Positions 21,640 through 33,078 of a stretch of DNA of 64,000 bases are shown here, piece by piece. The DNA comes from Larix kaempferi. Taxonomy: Eukaryota; Streptophyta; Pinopsida; Pinales; Pinaceae. The position numbers and the translations under genes were made by a program. How positions within the stretch are numbered: position 1 is the stretch's first letter; each line of letters starts with the position of its first letter. The notes beneath the pieces are model-generated. The model was given only the letters and a program-made list of their open reading frames with translations, ran no database searches and was not told the DNA's origin. The stretch lies in the NCBI GenBank assembly GCA_027924585.1, contig BSBM01000050.1, positions 3,596,001 to 3,660,000 of the forward strand, in the 5' to 3' direction.

Positions 21640-22620
21640 TGTTTGGACTACAATAAGGAAACATGTTCAATTTGATGCGGAAGCAGAGAAGGAAACCCTT
21701 TTGGAAGTGCGATATTGGATGAGAAAGACTAAGTTGTCACCTATAATCCAGAAGGAACCTGTTTATGAGATGCCACCGATATTTGATATGACAAATTCAC
21801 AGAGACCACCAGGGAAGGTCAGCACTCTGAGGACCTTCCTGGAAATTTGTTTAACGTTGGAGAAATATTAGTATGCACTAGCAGAGATAGCTAGTTTATT
21901 GTATCGATAGGAGGATGGGCGATAGAATCAGACAGTGAACCAATTGCACAGAAAGAATACGGGGAGAGAAATGAGGATGAATGCGCATATTGGTGGATTC
22001 AACATCGATTCTATCATTTTTTTCCTAGGATCGGATGTAAACATCCTGAATAAGAAAACATGGAGACGATGGGGAAACCAAAGTTGGCATGGTCCGTTGT
22101 ACAGCTTCGACTGGAAAATCAGATCAAGGTCATACCAATTGGTCGATTATGTCATCTTCCTGTCGAAATAGAGGGATTGAAGACTTACGCAGACTTCGAT
22201 GTTATATAGATAGTTGAAAACACAAGCCCCTATCCATTGTTGCTAGGAATATACTGGGAAATGGAGAATCAGGTTCTTATCAACTTTAAGAAGAGGACAA
22301 TGTATTTTGAAAACCACGACATGAGGGTAGTCACCCCACTTGATCCATCGGAAGGGCAGAGGTATGTTGAACCAACGAGAGATGAATTTACAGAAGGATG
22401 GGACAATGTCTACAACATTTCTGAGGATTACATCAATCCCATCACTGACGGGGAATTTGGGTGGCGAAGTGTTAGTTCAGCGTTGTCAAACTCCGATGAG
22501 GCGCTAGGAAATTGGCAAAATCGATTACATGAAGTATCATTCAGAAGGTGCGCGCGAATCACTCATTCATTGAGATGGGTAGCGACAGAGGTATGCAATT
22601 TTCTGATATATGAATGATTA
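21640..22620 (+). pseudogene. pro: Element B protease region, catalytic Asp lost
   Basis: The segment matches residues ~20-310 of the D protein at 53773-55383. The retropepsin block reads FLGSDVNIL where D has DLGSDVNIL, so the catalytic aspartate is replaced by phenylalanine. The closing block appears as LLGIYWEME. A downstream acidic linker (WDNVYNISEDYI, SSALSNSDEALGNW) matches D closely. Stops occur near 21870, 21907, 22170 and 22207. The protease could not work. Confidence 0.78.
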
Positions 22621-23330
22621 CCTGATCGATCTATATTCATCGTTGAATTCGAATAAAAGGTATCAGAACCACATCGACTGTTGGCGTTGGAAGAAGCAAT
22701 GAATGCTACACTAGCACGGTGGTGGGAAGCGCACAAGTCGTTGATAACGAGATGGACACAATGTCAACAACTGATGGAATTCATATTTGGGGATACTGAA
22801 GGCTACTATGGAAGGAAATAAAATGGAATGGGTGATCCAAGGGATCATCTGGAAGAGTGTCAAAGTGGATGGGAAACGAGACCAAAACAGGAATGGGTCC
22901 ATGTGTTCATCCATACACTAGATGAAGTACCACGGACTTGGTACATCGCAGCAGAACTGTGACACAGAACAACTACATGGGAAGATTTAACCATTAGATT
23001 CATCCATACTTTCAGCTTATCGTATGAGAACCCATTCATCCACAGTGCACTACAGGAGATCCGTGAAAAGGTACTTGAAGCAATCCGACGGAAAAACCAA
23101 TGGGATTACAGTGGACCGCGATACTGGAAATGATGATGGAGTGCTACAATGTGTTGGGAGGACCTGACGAAGAGGATGACCCTAGATCTATTTATGTCCC
23201 ATATTCGGAGGGAAGCCGCAATGTCGAAGCACTAGATATGCCATTCGAAAAATTCCAACAACCGCTGAAAATCAAGAGGGTTAATATTGGGTTGAAGGAA
23301 AATCCCATGTTCGAAAGTATTGGAGATTAA
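22621..23330 (+). pseudogene. Element B second gag-like segment between protease and RT
   Basis: This degenerate frame matches residues ~320-525 of the D protein. It keeps LARWWEAHKS..TRWTQCQQLMEFIFGD, then GMGDPRDHLEECQ, EWVHVFIHTLDEVPRTWYIAAEL and TWEDLTIRFIHTF. The arrangement of W-W/Y, W..L and terminal F recalls retrotransposon gag domains. It ends with an acidic GGPDEEDDPR block just before the RT. Conservation between B and D shows it is a family feature and not a local accident. Function is unknown; a capsid-derived role is inference. Confidence 0.6.
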
Positions 23331-24356
23331 TGGGACGATTCGACAATTGGAAAAGTTATTTATCTACTACATGAGTTCCAAGACTTGTTCCCAACGAAAT
23401 TTTCAGAAATGAAGGGCATTTTTGGGGACCTGGGTGAAATAAAGATTCCGTTGAATCCCGATGCGAAGCTAGTAAATCACCAACTATATAAGCTGAATCC
23501 TAGGTATAAGGAGCGAGTGAAAGCTAATATAGAGCGAATGCTGGATGCAGGAATCATAGAACCTGTCGAAGAATCAAAATGGATCATCTCGATAGTTTTC
23601 CAAGATAAGAAGATTGGAGAAATCAGGATTTGTGTCGATCTAAGGAAACTGAACGATGCATGTATTCACGATCCATTCCCTACGCCATTCACTGATGAAG
23701 CACTGGAAGGTGTTGGAGGCCAGGAGATATATTCATTTACAAATGGATTTTCAGGATACCACCAAATAAATATCATGAAAGAAGATCCACATAAAAGAAC
23801 TTTTGTGACAGAATGGGGTTGCTTTCAATACACAGTGATGTCGTTTGGTCTTAAAAATGCCCCTGCGATCTTTTCAAGGCTAGTTGTCGTTGCATTTAAA
23901 GAATTTATTGATAAGTTTCTCATAGTATATATGGATGACTGGACCGTATATGGGTTGGTTAAGGACCACGTTGAGAATCTAAGGCTGATGCTGGAAAGGT
24001 GTCGACAACATCAAATTTCGCTAAACTTGATGAAGTGTATTTTCTGCGCACCATTTGGAATCCTGCTAGGACACATTGTATGTAAGGAGGGGATGTTGGT
24101 CGATCCAGTGAAGATTGCAATCATCGTTGACTTACCACCACCAACGAAAGTGAAGCAACTAAGGGAGAAGTTGGGACATACTGGATATTACAAGAATTTT
24201 ATCAGGGGATATGCAACGATTACAGCACCGATGGAAAAGTTGTTAAAGAAGGATGCAAAGTTCGAGTGGAATGACAAGTGCCAAAAGAGCCTTGACATAA
24301 TAAAGGAGAAGATGGTCACAGCACCGATATTAGTCTTCCCTGATTGGAAAAAATAA
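23331..24356 (+). pseudogene. pol: Element B reverse transcriptase
   Basis: A 323-codon open stretch (23385-24356) contains a nearly complete Ty3/gypsy RT. It has LHEFQDLFPTKFSEMKG upstream, RMLDAGIIEPVEESKW, ICVDLRKLNDACIHDPFPTPF, SFTNGFSGYHQI, FQYTVMSFGLKNAPAIFSR, the catalytic YMDDW at 23928-23942, then HQISLNLMKCIFCAPFGILLGH and the connection TAPMEKLLKKDAKFEW. It is the best preserved enzyme in B, and all core RT blocks remain readable. A stop at 24354-24356 separates it from RNase H. It would copy the element RNA into DNA in the particle. Confidence 0.88.
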
Positions 24357-24900
24357 TTCCACGTCCATGTGGATGCATCATCAGTAGTATTGGGAGTGAT
24401 ATTGGCCCAGCCAAGAGAAGGATCAATTGACCATCCGATCGCATTTGCGAGTAGGAAGTTGTCCACTACGAAGAAGAATTATATGAGGATGGAGAGAGAA
24501 GGCCTGGAAATGGTCTATGCGCTGCAAGAATTATAACACTACCTGCTTGGAGGTCATTTCAAAATTTTTACTGACTACTCCACATTAAAATACTTAGTCA
24601 ATAATCCTGTGGGGGGGGGGGGGGGATATCTGTCACTGGTTGCTGCTATTCCAGGAGTTCGACTTTGAAATCATTGTGAAACCAGGGTGATTGAATGCAG
24701 GACCTGATCACATGTCAAGGATTGAATTAGGTGAAGAACCAATGAGCATTGATGAAGGCTTTCCCAATGCGCAACTATTCAGGATTGGAATGGTCGATGA
24801 CCATTACGAACAAATGTTTCAGTTCTTGGATACAGGAATCGCACCATAGGAGTTCACTACCAGTTAGAAGAAGCAACTAGTTGTTAGGGCTGCTAATTTT
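24357..24900 (+). pseudogene. pol: Element B RNase H, broken by a G15 tract
   Basis: HVHVDASSVVLGVILAQP opens a gypsy RNase H with its first catalytic Asp. E (in MEREGLEMVYALQ) and D (FTDYSTLKYLV) follow. A homopolymer of 15 G at 24611-24625 replaces the short G-run that element D has at this point (VLGGKICRW) and disturbs the frame. The end block NAGPDHMSRIE, with the final Asp, is still readable. Confidence 0.8.
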
Positions 24901-26069
24901 CAACTAATCGCAAGTCAACTCAACAAAATGGGACCGGACGAAGTTCTTCGTCGATGTGTCCTTCCGCATGAACAAGAAAGAGTATTGTCGGAAGCTCATG
25001 ATGGGATCGAAAGAGGTCATTATGGAGGGAATGCGACTGATAGGAAAATACTTAGGGCTGGACTATGGTGACCAACAGTGCATGGTGATGTCGCAGATTA
25101 TACAAAGAGCTTCGGTGTATGTCAAAGGACAAGGAAACTGTCATGGAGGGATGCAATGCCACTTGTACCTCAATTGACGTTACAATCCTTCGACAAATAA
25201 GTAGTTGACTTCGTGGGACCCATCAACCCACCAGGAAGGAGAACAGGGTCACGATACATAATTACTACGACTGATTACTTGACGAGATGGGTTGAAGCAA
25301 CGCTGCTAAAGGATTGTACAACTGCGACAACATCAAGGTTTCTCTTTAACAATGTGGTCACCAGGTTCGAGTGCCCAAAGATACTGATGAGTGATCAAGG
25401 ATCTCACTTCGTCAATCAAACTTTCAGGGCCATGATGGAAGAATTTCAAATTCAGCATCGAAGGAGCACCCCATATCATCTACAGACGAATGGCGCAATG
25501 GAGGAGCTGAATAAGGTATTGGAGCATGCGCTCACCAAGGTGTGTTACACAAACCGTGATGAATGGGATTTGAAGATTCCATCGGTATTATGGTCTTACA
25601 AAACAACATGTAAAAGGTTGACAGGACAAACTCCGTTCAAATTAGTATACGGACAAGAAGAAGTGATTCCAATGGAGTATATTATCCCGAGTCTGTGCAT
25701 CATAGGATCGACAAGAATAATTGATGACAGAGCCATTGAAGAACGATGGGCGCAGCTGTTACAAATAGATGAGGATCGATTCATCACAGGATTTCATCAG
25801 TATGTAGAAAAGGATTGAAAGAAGGCCTGGCATGATTGCCACGTCAAGGTGAAACACTTCCAGCGTGGAGACATGGTTCTGTTGTATGACAGTAAGTTTG
25901 CGAAGCACCCAGGTAAGCTACAGATGCATTGGTTGGGTCCATACATTATCAATTTCATTACTAACGGAGGTGCAGTGTAGCTTCAAAATCTAGATGGGAC
26001 ACTGTTGAGAAATTTAGTGAATGGGAGCCGGCTGAAGCCTTATTGGGATAGCCAGGAACGTAGCAACTG
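24901..26069 (+). pseudogene. pol: Element B integrase
   Basis: The N-terminal HHCC region is degenerate (SEAHDGIERGHYGG; the later CxxC reads GVCQ). The catalytic core keeps VDFVGPI (Asp 1), MSDQGSHF (Asp 2) and NGAMEELNK (Glu), so D,D,E is present; 25213-25818 is open for 201 codons. After a stop at 25816-25818 the C-terminal part continues with MVLLYDSKFAKHPGKLQMHWLGPYII and ends RLKPYWDS near 26050. No chromodomain is seen. Integrase would insert the cDNA with a 5 bp stagger, which fits the 5 bp TSDs in this window. Confidence 0.85.
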
Positions 26070-26789
26070 AAAAATAAATTGAGTCGATATAAAAAAAACA
26101 TAAGTACATTATGAAGTTTGGAGTGAAGTTTGGGAATCTGTCAACAACACTAGGTCTGTCGACGGAACAATGGCGAAGTAAGGAACAATGACAAGGTTTG
26201 GGGTTTGTCGACGTTCAGCATGGCATCAATGGGTCAAATCAGGTAATCATTGCAGCAGTTAAGCTACGGAGGATGACGACGCAAGTGGATGATGACACCA
26301 TTAATGACCAATGAGTGCACAGTATTTGGTAAATCAACGAAGGATTCGATGAACAATTTGGAAATAATTGTCCAAGATCAACAAGATGGATGGGAAGCGG
26401 GAAAGTGAAGCCATAAATACATGCGCAGAGGGATCTTTAGACTCACTATGCTTTGTGCACGTTAGTGAAGAATTTGAAAAAGAAGATTTAGAGAGAAGAG
26501 TGAGCTTAGAGAGTGTGATGGCACATTTCATTTCTAGCACGAGCACACAAGGTACACTAAGGGAGAGGATGACAAGTGTTCATGGGAAACTGGAGATTGT
26601 ATCTGCATGATTATAAAAAAAGAAGAGAAGTGCCAGTCGGTCGAAAGATACTAGATGAAGGCCGAAGAGAGAGACTCATAGTTCAGCATGCGCTACGACA
26701 AGAGAAGACGGCACATCAGGTCCCACCAAGGAATAAAGGACATTACGAGGAGGGCAGCATGGCCTAACAATAGCAAACATACCTAGGTA
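26070..26789 (+). other. Element B post-pol spacer with short frame
   Basis: About 700 bp lie between pol and ORF3. A short open stretch (26368-26610) contains HFISSTSTQGTLRERMTSV. Element D has a similar block (HFISRGSTLGALRSRMTSV) at 50137-50376, minus strand, so this piece is shared while ORF3 is not. No domain is recognised. Confidence 0.5.
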
Positions 26790-28742
26790 TGTGCCTTCAC
26801 AGAAGGAAAGGAAACCAGCAATCCGACTGGGGAAGAATGCGAAATACACCATCAAGGTGCCAGAGATACCAAAGGGAATTCATACTACCTGAAACATAGT
26901 AGAGCGACTGCAAAAGCTGCAGTATAGCGACCACAACATTCTGGCGTATCTAGAATGCACTGATTGCACACATGTGGAGGTAGTGCATGGAGAAGGAGTT
27001 CCAATCACCAAAGAACCGGAAAAATGGGCATTGGTGCTAGAGCGATCAGGACTGTTGTCCATCATCCACATGCCACAGTTCGGGAGATCGAAGAAAGTAA
27101 ATGCATATGTAAATCCTATACTGGCATGCTTTCATGGTGGGTATTTGTGGTTGGCGAAAAAAATCCCATTGACGGTCAATTTGATTTCAACAATCACCAA
27201 ATTACCCAAGGTCGGGATAGATCCTTCTGAATATTTCCATGGGAAGGATAATGACAAAAATCTTGTTGTGAAGCTGAAGACGAAATATGGGGTGGAGAAA
27301 AACATAAGAGGGTACCTGATCGACACAATCAATGATCAAGCGGTTAGGATTGCAGCAAAGTTGCTAACAATCAAGCTAGTAAGGAAGAATGGAACAAACC
27401 AATGCACATCAGGGCCGATTGAGTCCGGGGAGCAGTGCGCAGGAGGATTTCAAATGAAGTGGTCGCTTTTCTTGCTAAACGAATTAATGGAGGATGCGGT
27501 AGCAACGCAGGTGAAAGGGAAGCCATTCACATATTCATGGTTGTTGATATTGATCATGCTAGTTGGATGGAGGGAACCATTGCATTACCAATGGATGGAA
27601 ACAGAACTGGTAAAGGTGTGGCAAGGGGCACAATACAAGAACCCGTGGGATTTAAATGACAAAGAACGACAAACAGGTAACAATATTCAATTCTATATTT
27701 TTCTAGAAATGCTAAAGATAGATGCGGAAGCGATTCTGCAATTAACAGAGGAGGAAATGAAGAAGTATCGGAGAGTCGCAAGGCTGTGAGTAGAGCCTCA
27801 GACAATATTCATTCAGGTGCGTGTGGACCCACATAAGCAGTGGCTGCCAACACAATACAAGCTCAGTGATGCAGAACTAGACACCATCGTGGAAGATTGG
27901 TCAGACGAATGGAAGGTCCCAACAGGCGAAGACCAACTGTCGGATCTTAAGAATGGGCGGTCTATAAATGGACTGAAGGCACCAAAAGAGGTGAAGGATT
28001 CAGAAGGAAAAGAGGAAGATGTAGGAGAAGGTGACCCTATGGAAGAACATTCACATACATTAATTCACGACGGGGCGTTATCGGAGACCCCCACAGATAC
28101 AAAATTAGAAGCAAAGCGAGCAAAAGAAAGGACAAAGCACAAGATGGAACAAGGCAAGGGGAGTGAAACTGCTGGCCTCCCCGATGAGCAAATGAACAAG
28201 CTCATGGAGAATATAACGACGGTAGCGGAAGACAACCATGCAAAATTCACTCAACATACGACTGGGTTTTCCATCTAGTATCGCAGCTGTTATAGACACT
28301 GACAAATGCAGTGACAAAGACAAGGATTCCGCAATGAGAAGTGGCACCAAGTGCATCAACAAGTAGAGTTGAGGTGTAAATTGGCACGAAGCCGAAGATA
28401 GTGCAAATAATACCTAATTCCATCACTACCGGCGACGAAGACCTGTATGTCACATTGCGAGGGCATGACTTGATCAATATGGAATTCAACATGTTGTCGA
28501 TGGTGATGCTGCATCGAGCTCATACTACAGAAAGTGATGAAATTAGAGAATGAGATTCAACAATAAGTGAGGATCACCAAGGTGGAGATTCAACGCCTCC
28601 ATGGCGAGAAAGAGATTATTATGAAGGACACAACAAAGGCTATTGAAGACAAAAATATTGGAGCATGCCATCTCCATGGCATGCTAAGAAGCACCATAAG
28701 TTGATAAGGATATGCAGGCAGAGGAAAAATCATTAAGGCTAG
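26790..28742 (+). pseudogene. Element B ORF3, N-terminal and middle part
   Basis: A separate reading frame follows pol in the sense orientation. The open core 26974-27789 (271 codons) includes VNPILACFHGGYLWLAKKIPLT, IDPSEYFHGK, GYLIDTINDQAVRIAAKLL, MKWSLFLLNELM and FTYSWLLILIMLVGW. After a TGA at 27787-27789 the same frame goes on to 28278 with an acidic, Lys/Glu-rich segment, then heptad-like helix near 28540-28660. This is not gag or pol. It resembles in style the extra downstream ORFs of some plant gypsy elements (env-like or plant-transposon-domain proteins), but I cannot assign a family. The FTYSWLLILIMLV stretch could be membrane-associated or a buried helix. Element C interrupts the ORF at 28742. 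Confidence 0.6.
28738..28742. repeat. Target-site duplication GCTAG, left copy (element C)
   Basis: GCTAG precedes the TGTTAACACC start of element C and recurs at 42984-42988. Confidence 0.94.
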
Positions 28743-29447
28743 TGTTAACACCCAAAAAGTGTTCACTACCTCATCTACCTCATTACATGGCTCATTTGTC
28801 CATTTTCCTACCATATTTCCCTTAAAAACCCTGAAAATCCCACTAAAAAGCCTCCAAAAGGCCACAAAACCATCAAAATAGCCTCAAAAAGGCTAAAAAA
28901 CCCCCTTTTTCCTCCAAAAATAGCAAAATCCCTCTAAAAAGGGAATAAAAAATATAAAATAATGAGGAAAAGGAGGAAAAAACCCTATACAGCTGCCTTA
29001 AACCATATGGTTCCCAAAACCATGGGTCAGCACTCCACCACCAAAAAACTATAAATAGGTGATGGAGATCCCTTATTTCACATCCACAATCAAGTATACC
29101 CTTACTCTGCCAAAATCTCTCTCGAAACCCTAGTTCACCATTGAACTACTTTCACCTTAAGAGCCCCTTTTGGCCCATTTCCACCATTGGAGAAAGAGAA
29201 GGAGCACATTGGAGCTTGGAGCAACCCTCTTGGATATTACAAGAGCTTCATCAACCTCCACATTGGAGGTAATATCAATACAAAACCATTGTTTATCTTT
29301 TGTTCTTTATGTTTCATGCATGTGTTGTAGATTAGTTTACATTTTTGTTTTAGCTTAATAATTTACATTTACTGAACTGCTACTAAGGAGTCCATTCTCC
29401 TTAGTAGGTGCTCATTTGCACAAGCTAGGGGTAAAACCCTAGCTACA
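28743..29447 (+). repeat. Element C 5' LTR
   Basis: The 705 bp copy starts TGTTAACACCC and ends CCCTAGCTACA. A TATA box, CTATAAATAGG, is at 29049-29059. The same LTR recurs at 42279-42983 with identical length and six substitutions. Confidence 0.95.
29049..29059 (+). promoter_or_regulatory. TATA box of element C 5' LTR
   Basis: CTATAAATAGG is preserved identically in both LTRs (second copy 42585-42595). It lies about 310 bp from the LTR start, a normal place for the U3/R border. Confidence 0.75.
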
Positions 29448-29452
29448 GTTTT

Positions 29453-29468
29453 TGGTGACTCCCCTATG
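29453..29468 (+). other. Element C primer binding site
   Basis: TGGTGACTCCCCTATG lies five bases after the LTR. It resembles the TGGCGACTCC..-type PBS of Tat/Athila elements with one change. Confidence 0.65.
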
Positions 29469-31032
29469 TTTGAATTTCTGGTTACAATTTTTAAATCTTT
29501 TTTCTGTTCGGCTGTCCCTTTCGGCTGCCGTATACTGCGTTTTTTCCCCCAACAGTCGCGTCCCGACCGCGTCTTCCAGGTACTTACCTGCGACCTAACC
29601 GCGGCTCTCAGACTGTTTCCGGTGACCTGCCGACGGCTTTCAGTCTGTTACCTGCGATTCGGCCGCGGCTATTAGCCTGTTTGATCCGGTCTGACTGCGG
29701 CTATTCCCCTATTTTCGGCGTCCCGCCTGCGGCTTTCGGCCAGTTTACCGCAACCCGCCAGCGCCTTTCGGCGTCTTTCCTGCGTCCCGCCTACGGCTTT
29801 CAACCAGTTTCCCGCAACCCGCCGGCGCCTTTCGGCGTCTTTCCTGCGTCCCGCCTACGGCTTTCGGCCAGTTTCCCGCAACCCGCTGGCGCCTTTCGAT
29901 GTCTTTCTCGCGTCCTAACTGCGACTTTCAGCCCCTTTGTTGCGTCCCGACTGCGTTTGTCTGCCAAAAACCTGCGTCCTGTCCGCGCCTGTTTCCCTCA
30001 AACCCGCGGTCTGACTGCTCAGTTTCGCCACAAACCCGCAGTCTGATTTCTACATTTTTTACAGTTTTGAGCCCAGAATTTTCTGCACTATTTTCTGCAC
30101 CAGCACAAGCCTCTGTCCTACCTGCAGCCACCCTTCCTTACAGCATTTTTCTGCAGTTTTTTATTTTCTGTTTCATTTACAGAATTGTTTTTACGTTTTC
30201 AGCATTTTACATTGGCAAAAGAAAATTCTGCATTGTAAAAGTTCATTTCTATATTGTTATTGCTAGATAGAAAGTTGCCCTCCCTAGTGGCACTTTCTAA
30301 TTGGGTTCATCATCACCTCACGAGCACACACTCTATCACATAATTCAAGTGAGCCTTAAAAAACTATCTAACTCAACCAATCTTCTAACCCCACTTGGGG
30401 AACACAAAAGAATCTTTGTAGTTAGGTAGGATCGGGGGGATAGGCTTCCAATAACACCCTTCGGTTACTTGCACTTGAGACATAGTTGTTGTCCAAATAG
30501 GGAACCAAAATCCCCTAGTACTTTTTGGCACGGTCACGGCCAGTTTATCAGAGGGCCTCTCCCTTAGGAGGGTTGAAGTCGGGAGACTGGTTTCGGAGGC
30601 CTGAGTGGAATACCGCACTCCATTCAGTAACCGAAGGGCTACCTTTCCCGGTTCTCGGGATATCCCTGTATAGGGGTATTGCGGTTAAAGGACTAAACGG
30701 CAGATTCACCTTTCTGGACGTGTCATGAACGGGGTATCTTAGTTGCCATTCTTCTAGGATTGACTACCCGGTGTCCCTCCCGGTAGGGGGATATCTTAGC
30801 CACTTGGCTTTCCTATTCATATTGTCTGACTTGGATTTCATCACCTTGCAGAGGATATGTCTAGTTGAGTCAGAATACCTTTTAGTTAGGTGTTTTCATG
30901 CTCCCTTACCTCCTTTTGGTCTAGTGAGTCCACCATTTTTTATTTTTAGGAAACCTGCTGCTTGTTGGTATTCTGACCATTTTGTTGGTACTCCACCTAT
31001 TGTAGCACAGCTGTTACAGTGGGTGTTTTGAG
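29469..31032 (+). other. Element C 5' leader
   Basis: The leader is non-coding. Its first part (29540-30050) is GC-rich tandem repeat; the rest has no long conserved frame, although short stretches are open. The gag frame is open from 31033, whose first codon is TTG, and the first in-frame ATG is at 31399. The true gag start or a splice event in the leader therefore cannot be fixed from sequence. Confidence 0.6.
29640..29960 (+). repeat. 64 bp GC-rich tandem repeats in element C leader
   Basis: The unit starts CCTGCGTCCCGCCTACGGC and continues with a CCCGCAACCCGCCGGCGCC block and a TTTCGGCGTCTTT block. Copies start at 29779 and 29843 exactly 64 bp apart, with more diverged copies on both sides. 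The period is not a multiple of three, so open frames here are not evidence of protein. Confidence 0.85.
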
Positions 31033-33078
31033 TTGGTTGTTGGCCTGAGTGCCTTGTTTTTGAGCTCTCCTTCTGCACACTCGGTTGCATTAGGGTTTTT
31101 GAGCTATTTTTTACTCACCTCAACCCAAAGAGTTTCGACACCATCTGTCACCATTGAGTCCCAGAGACATTCTCGGTGCCTCAGGTGCGAGCCCCCACAG
31201 CACGGTTCACTTGACACCACACGTCATCGCCACAGATCATCATCACTTGATACCACTTATCACATATCTAGAGCCTTGTCACTTGACTCCACTCGTCAAC
31301 GGCATAGGACTCCGTCACCAGATATTGACGCCCCTTACTTTACCTCCAATTCTGAAGAAGAGTCTGAGAACCCTATTTACACTACCCCTACTAGCCCCAT
31401 GGCTGGCGCAACTTCCACTCCTTTCGCTGTAGGGACCATTGGTGGCACATCCACCACTACACCAGTTACCACACCTGCTCTAGGAATGCCCTCGATGGGG
31501 GCCACATCCACCATCCCGGTCACCATTCCTATTCCCGTAGCTGGCATACATACCGCCACTCCACCAGTGACTCACACTACCCATGGTGGTGCGGGCCCAT
31601 CCTATACCACTTTAGTTCCCCCACTTGGGGGCAACATTCCCAACCCTGCCCCTCTACTTGGGGGCATGGGCCCCAATTTGGTTCAATCCACTCCTATGTC
31701 AAATCCTTCTTCCAGTCTGCCATTCATGGCTAGCCTCAACCTACTTGACCTAGCCAGACTGACCAACGACCCTATCCGACACGACTCAGCATGGCCTCAC
31801 ATGCCTACCAAGCTCCCCTCTGACATTCCTAAATTCGAGGGCAAGGCGGGTGAGGACCCACAAAATCATATCATGTCCTTCCATCTATGGTGTTCCTCCA
31901 ACTCTATAGTGGATGACTCTATTCACCTCCGTCTATTACAGCGCACCTTCACTGGCTCTGCAGCCAAGTGGTATATCGAGCAACCACATGGGACCCATGC
32001 CACCTTTACTTCCCTGGCCTCGACCTTCCTGCAGTTCTTCCAGTTACCTGTCCGCTATGACACGGGCGTTGAGATACTCTTATCCTGCCGACAAAACACG
32101 GCTACCCACATCACGGACCACATTCATGAGTGGTGTAGACGCCGTAGCTTATGCAAGATCAAATTGGACGACCGTATCTTCCTAGATTGGTTCCTCAAGT
32201 CCCTTCTTCCTGTTATTGCTAAGGATGTAGCTTCTGAAAGACCCCAGTCTGAAGAAGAAGCCATCCTTAAGGCACAGCAGTTCGACCTCATTTACGCCCA
32301 GTCGGGTTACCTCTATACCATTATACATGACGCCCCTCGCAGCGAGTCCTCCCATCACGATGCGTCGGGGGCATCCCATGCCGCAGACGGCATCATTGGT
32401 CGTGTTTCTTCACATCCTCAACCCTTTTCCATAGCATGTCCTACCCCGGGCCCCGACCTTTCGCGGGCCACCTCACAGTCTGGGGCCACCAACTCATATG
32501 CTCCTATGACACATCACCATCACTCGCATGGACCCACCTGTCCACCTCAGTGCTTCGGTCATGCGCCCCCTGCTTACAACCCCCCGGTCGCACCTCAGTC
32601 CTATTACCACCAGCAGGCTACACCAGCTCCTGCGCCTCCTCAGGCCCAACCCGCTTATTACCACTAGCAGGTTGCACCAGCTCCTGTTCCTTCCCAAGCC
32701 CAACCAGCTTATTACCCGCCACAGGCATCCCCTGCGGCCAACCCACAACCTGCTCCGTAGACATATCAGCAACCCCCTCAAGGTCCCGCACCTGCGCAGC
32801 CTCCACCTACCTATCATCCACCGCAGCCTGCTCCTGCACCTGCGCAACCTCAAAACCCAGCTGCTGCTCAAGGGCAAGTTTACGCCCAAAAAAACCCGCA
32901 ACAAAACCAGAACAACCAACGCAACCAGGGCCAACAAAATCGCGGCAAAGGTCGTAATTGTGGGAACAACCAACCTACAGACCAAGGTGGTCAACCGGCT
33001 AATCCCCCAGAAAACAACAACGCGGCCCCTGCTAACCAAAACCTTGATCGCCCGCCCAAACAGGTTAAAAACCCTAAT
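31033..33078 (+). pseudogene. gag: Element C gag
   Basis: The frame is open from 31033 and continues to the protease in one phase, apart from TAG codons at 32665-32667 and 32758-32760. N-terminal residues ~55-95 repeat a SLDTTRHRHRS-type unit three times, followed by a Thr/Pro-rich region. The capsid-like domain (about 31726-32330) has MASLNLLDLARLTNDP, IPKFEGKAGEDPQNH, LLQRTFTGSAAKWYIE and FLDWFLKSLLPVIAKD. A Pro/Gln/Ala-rich tract with YYHQQA-like units follows and contains both stops. The capsid part is close to the A gag. Both stops fit CAG-to-TAG changes in Gln-rich context. Confidence 0.85.

Noticed and set aside
27530-27590. Viral-type envelope protein in ORF3
   Set aside because: There is one hydrophobic stretch but no signal peptide, furin-like site or second membrane segment, so an env call is not supported.
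29681-30270. Long plus-strand frames in the element C leader
   Set aside because: The sequence is a 64 bp tandem repeat; the period is not a multiple of three and no domain is seen.
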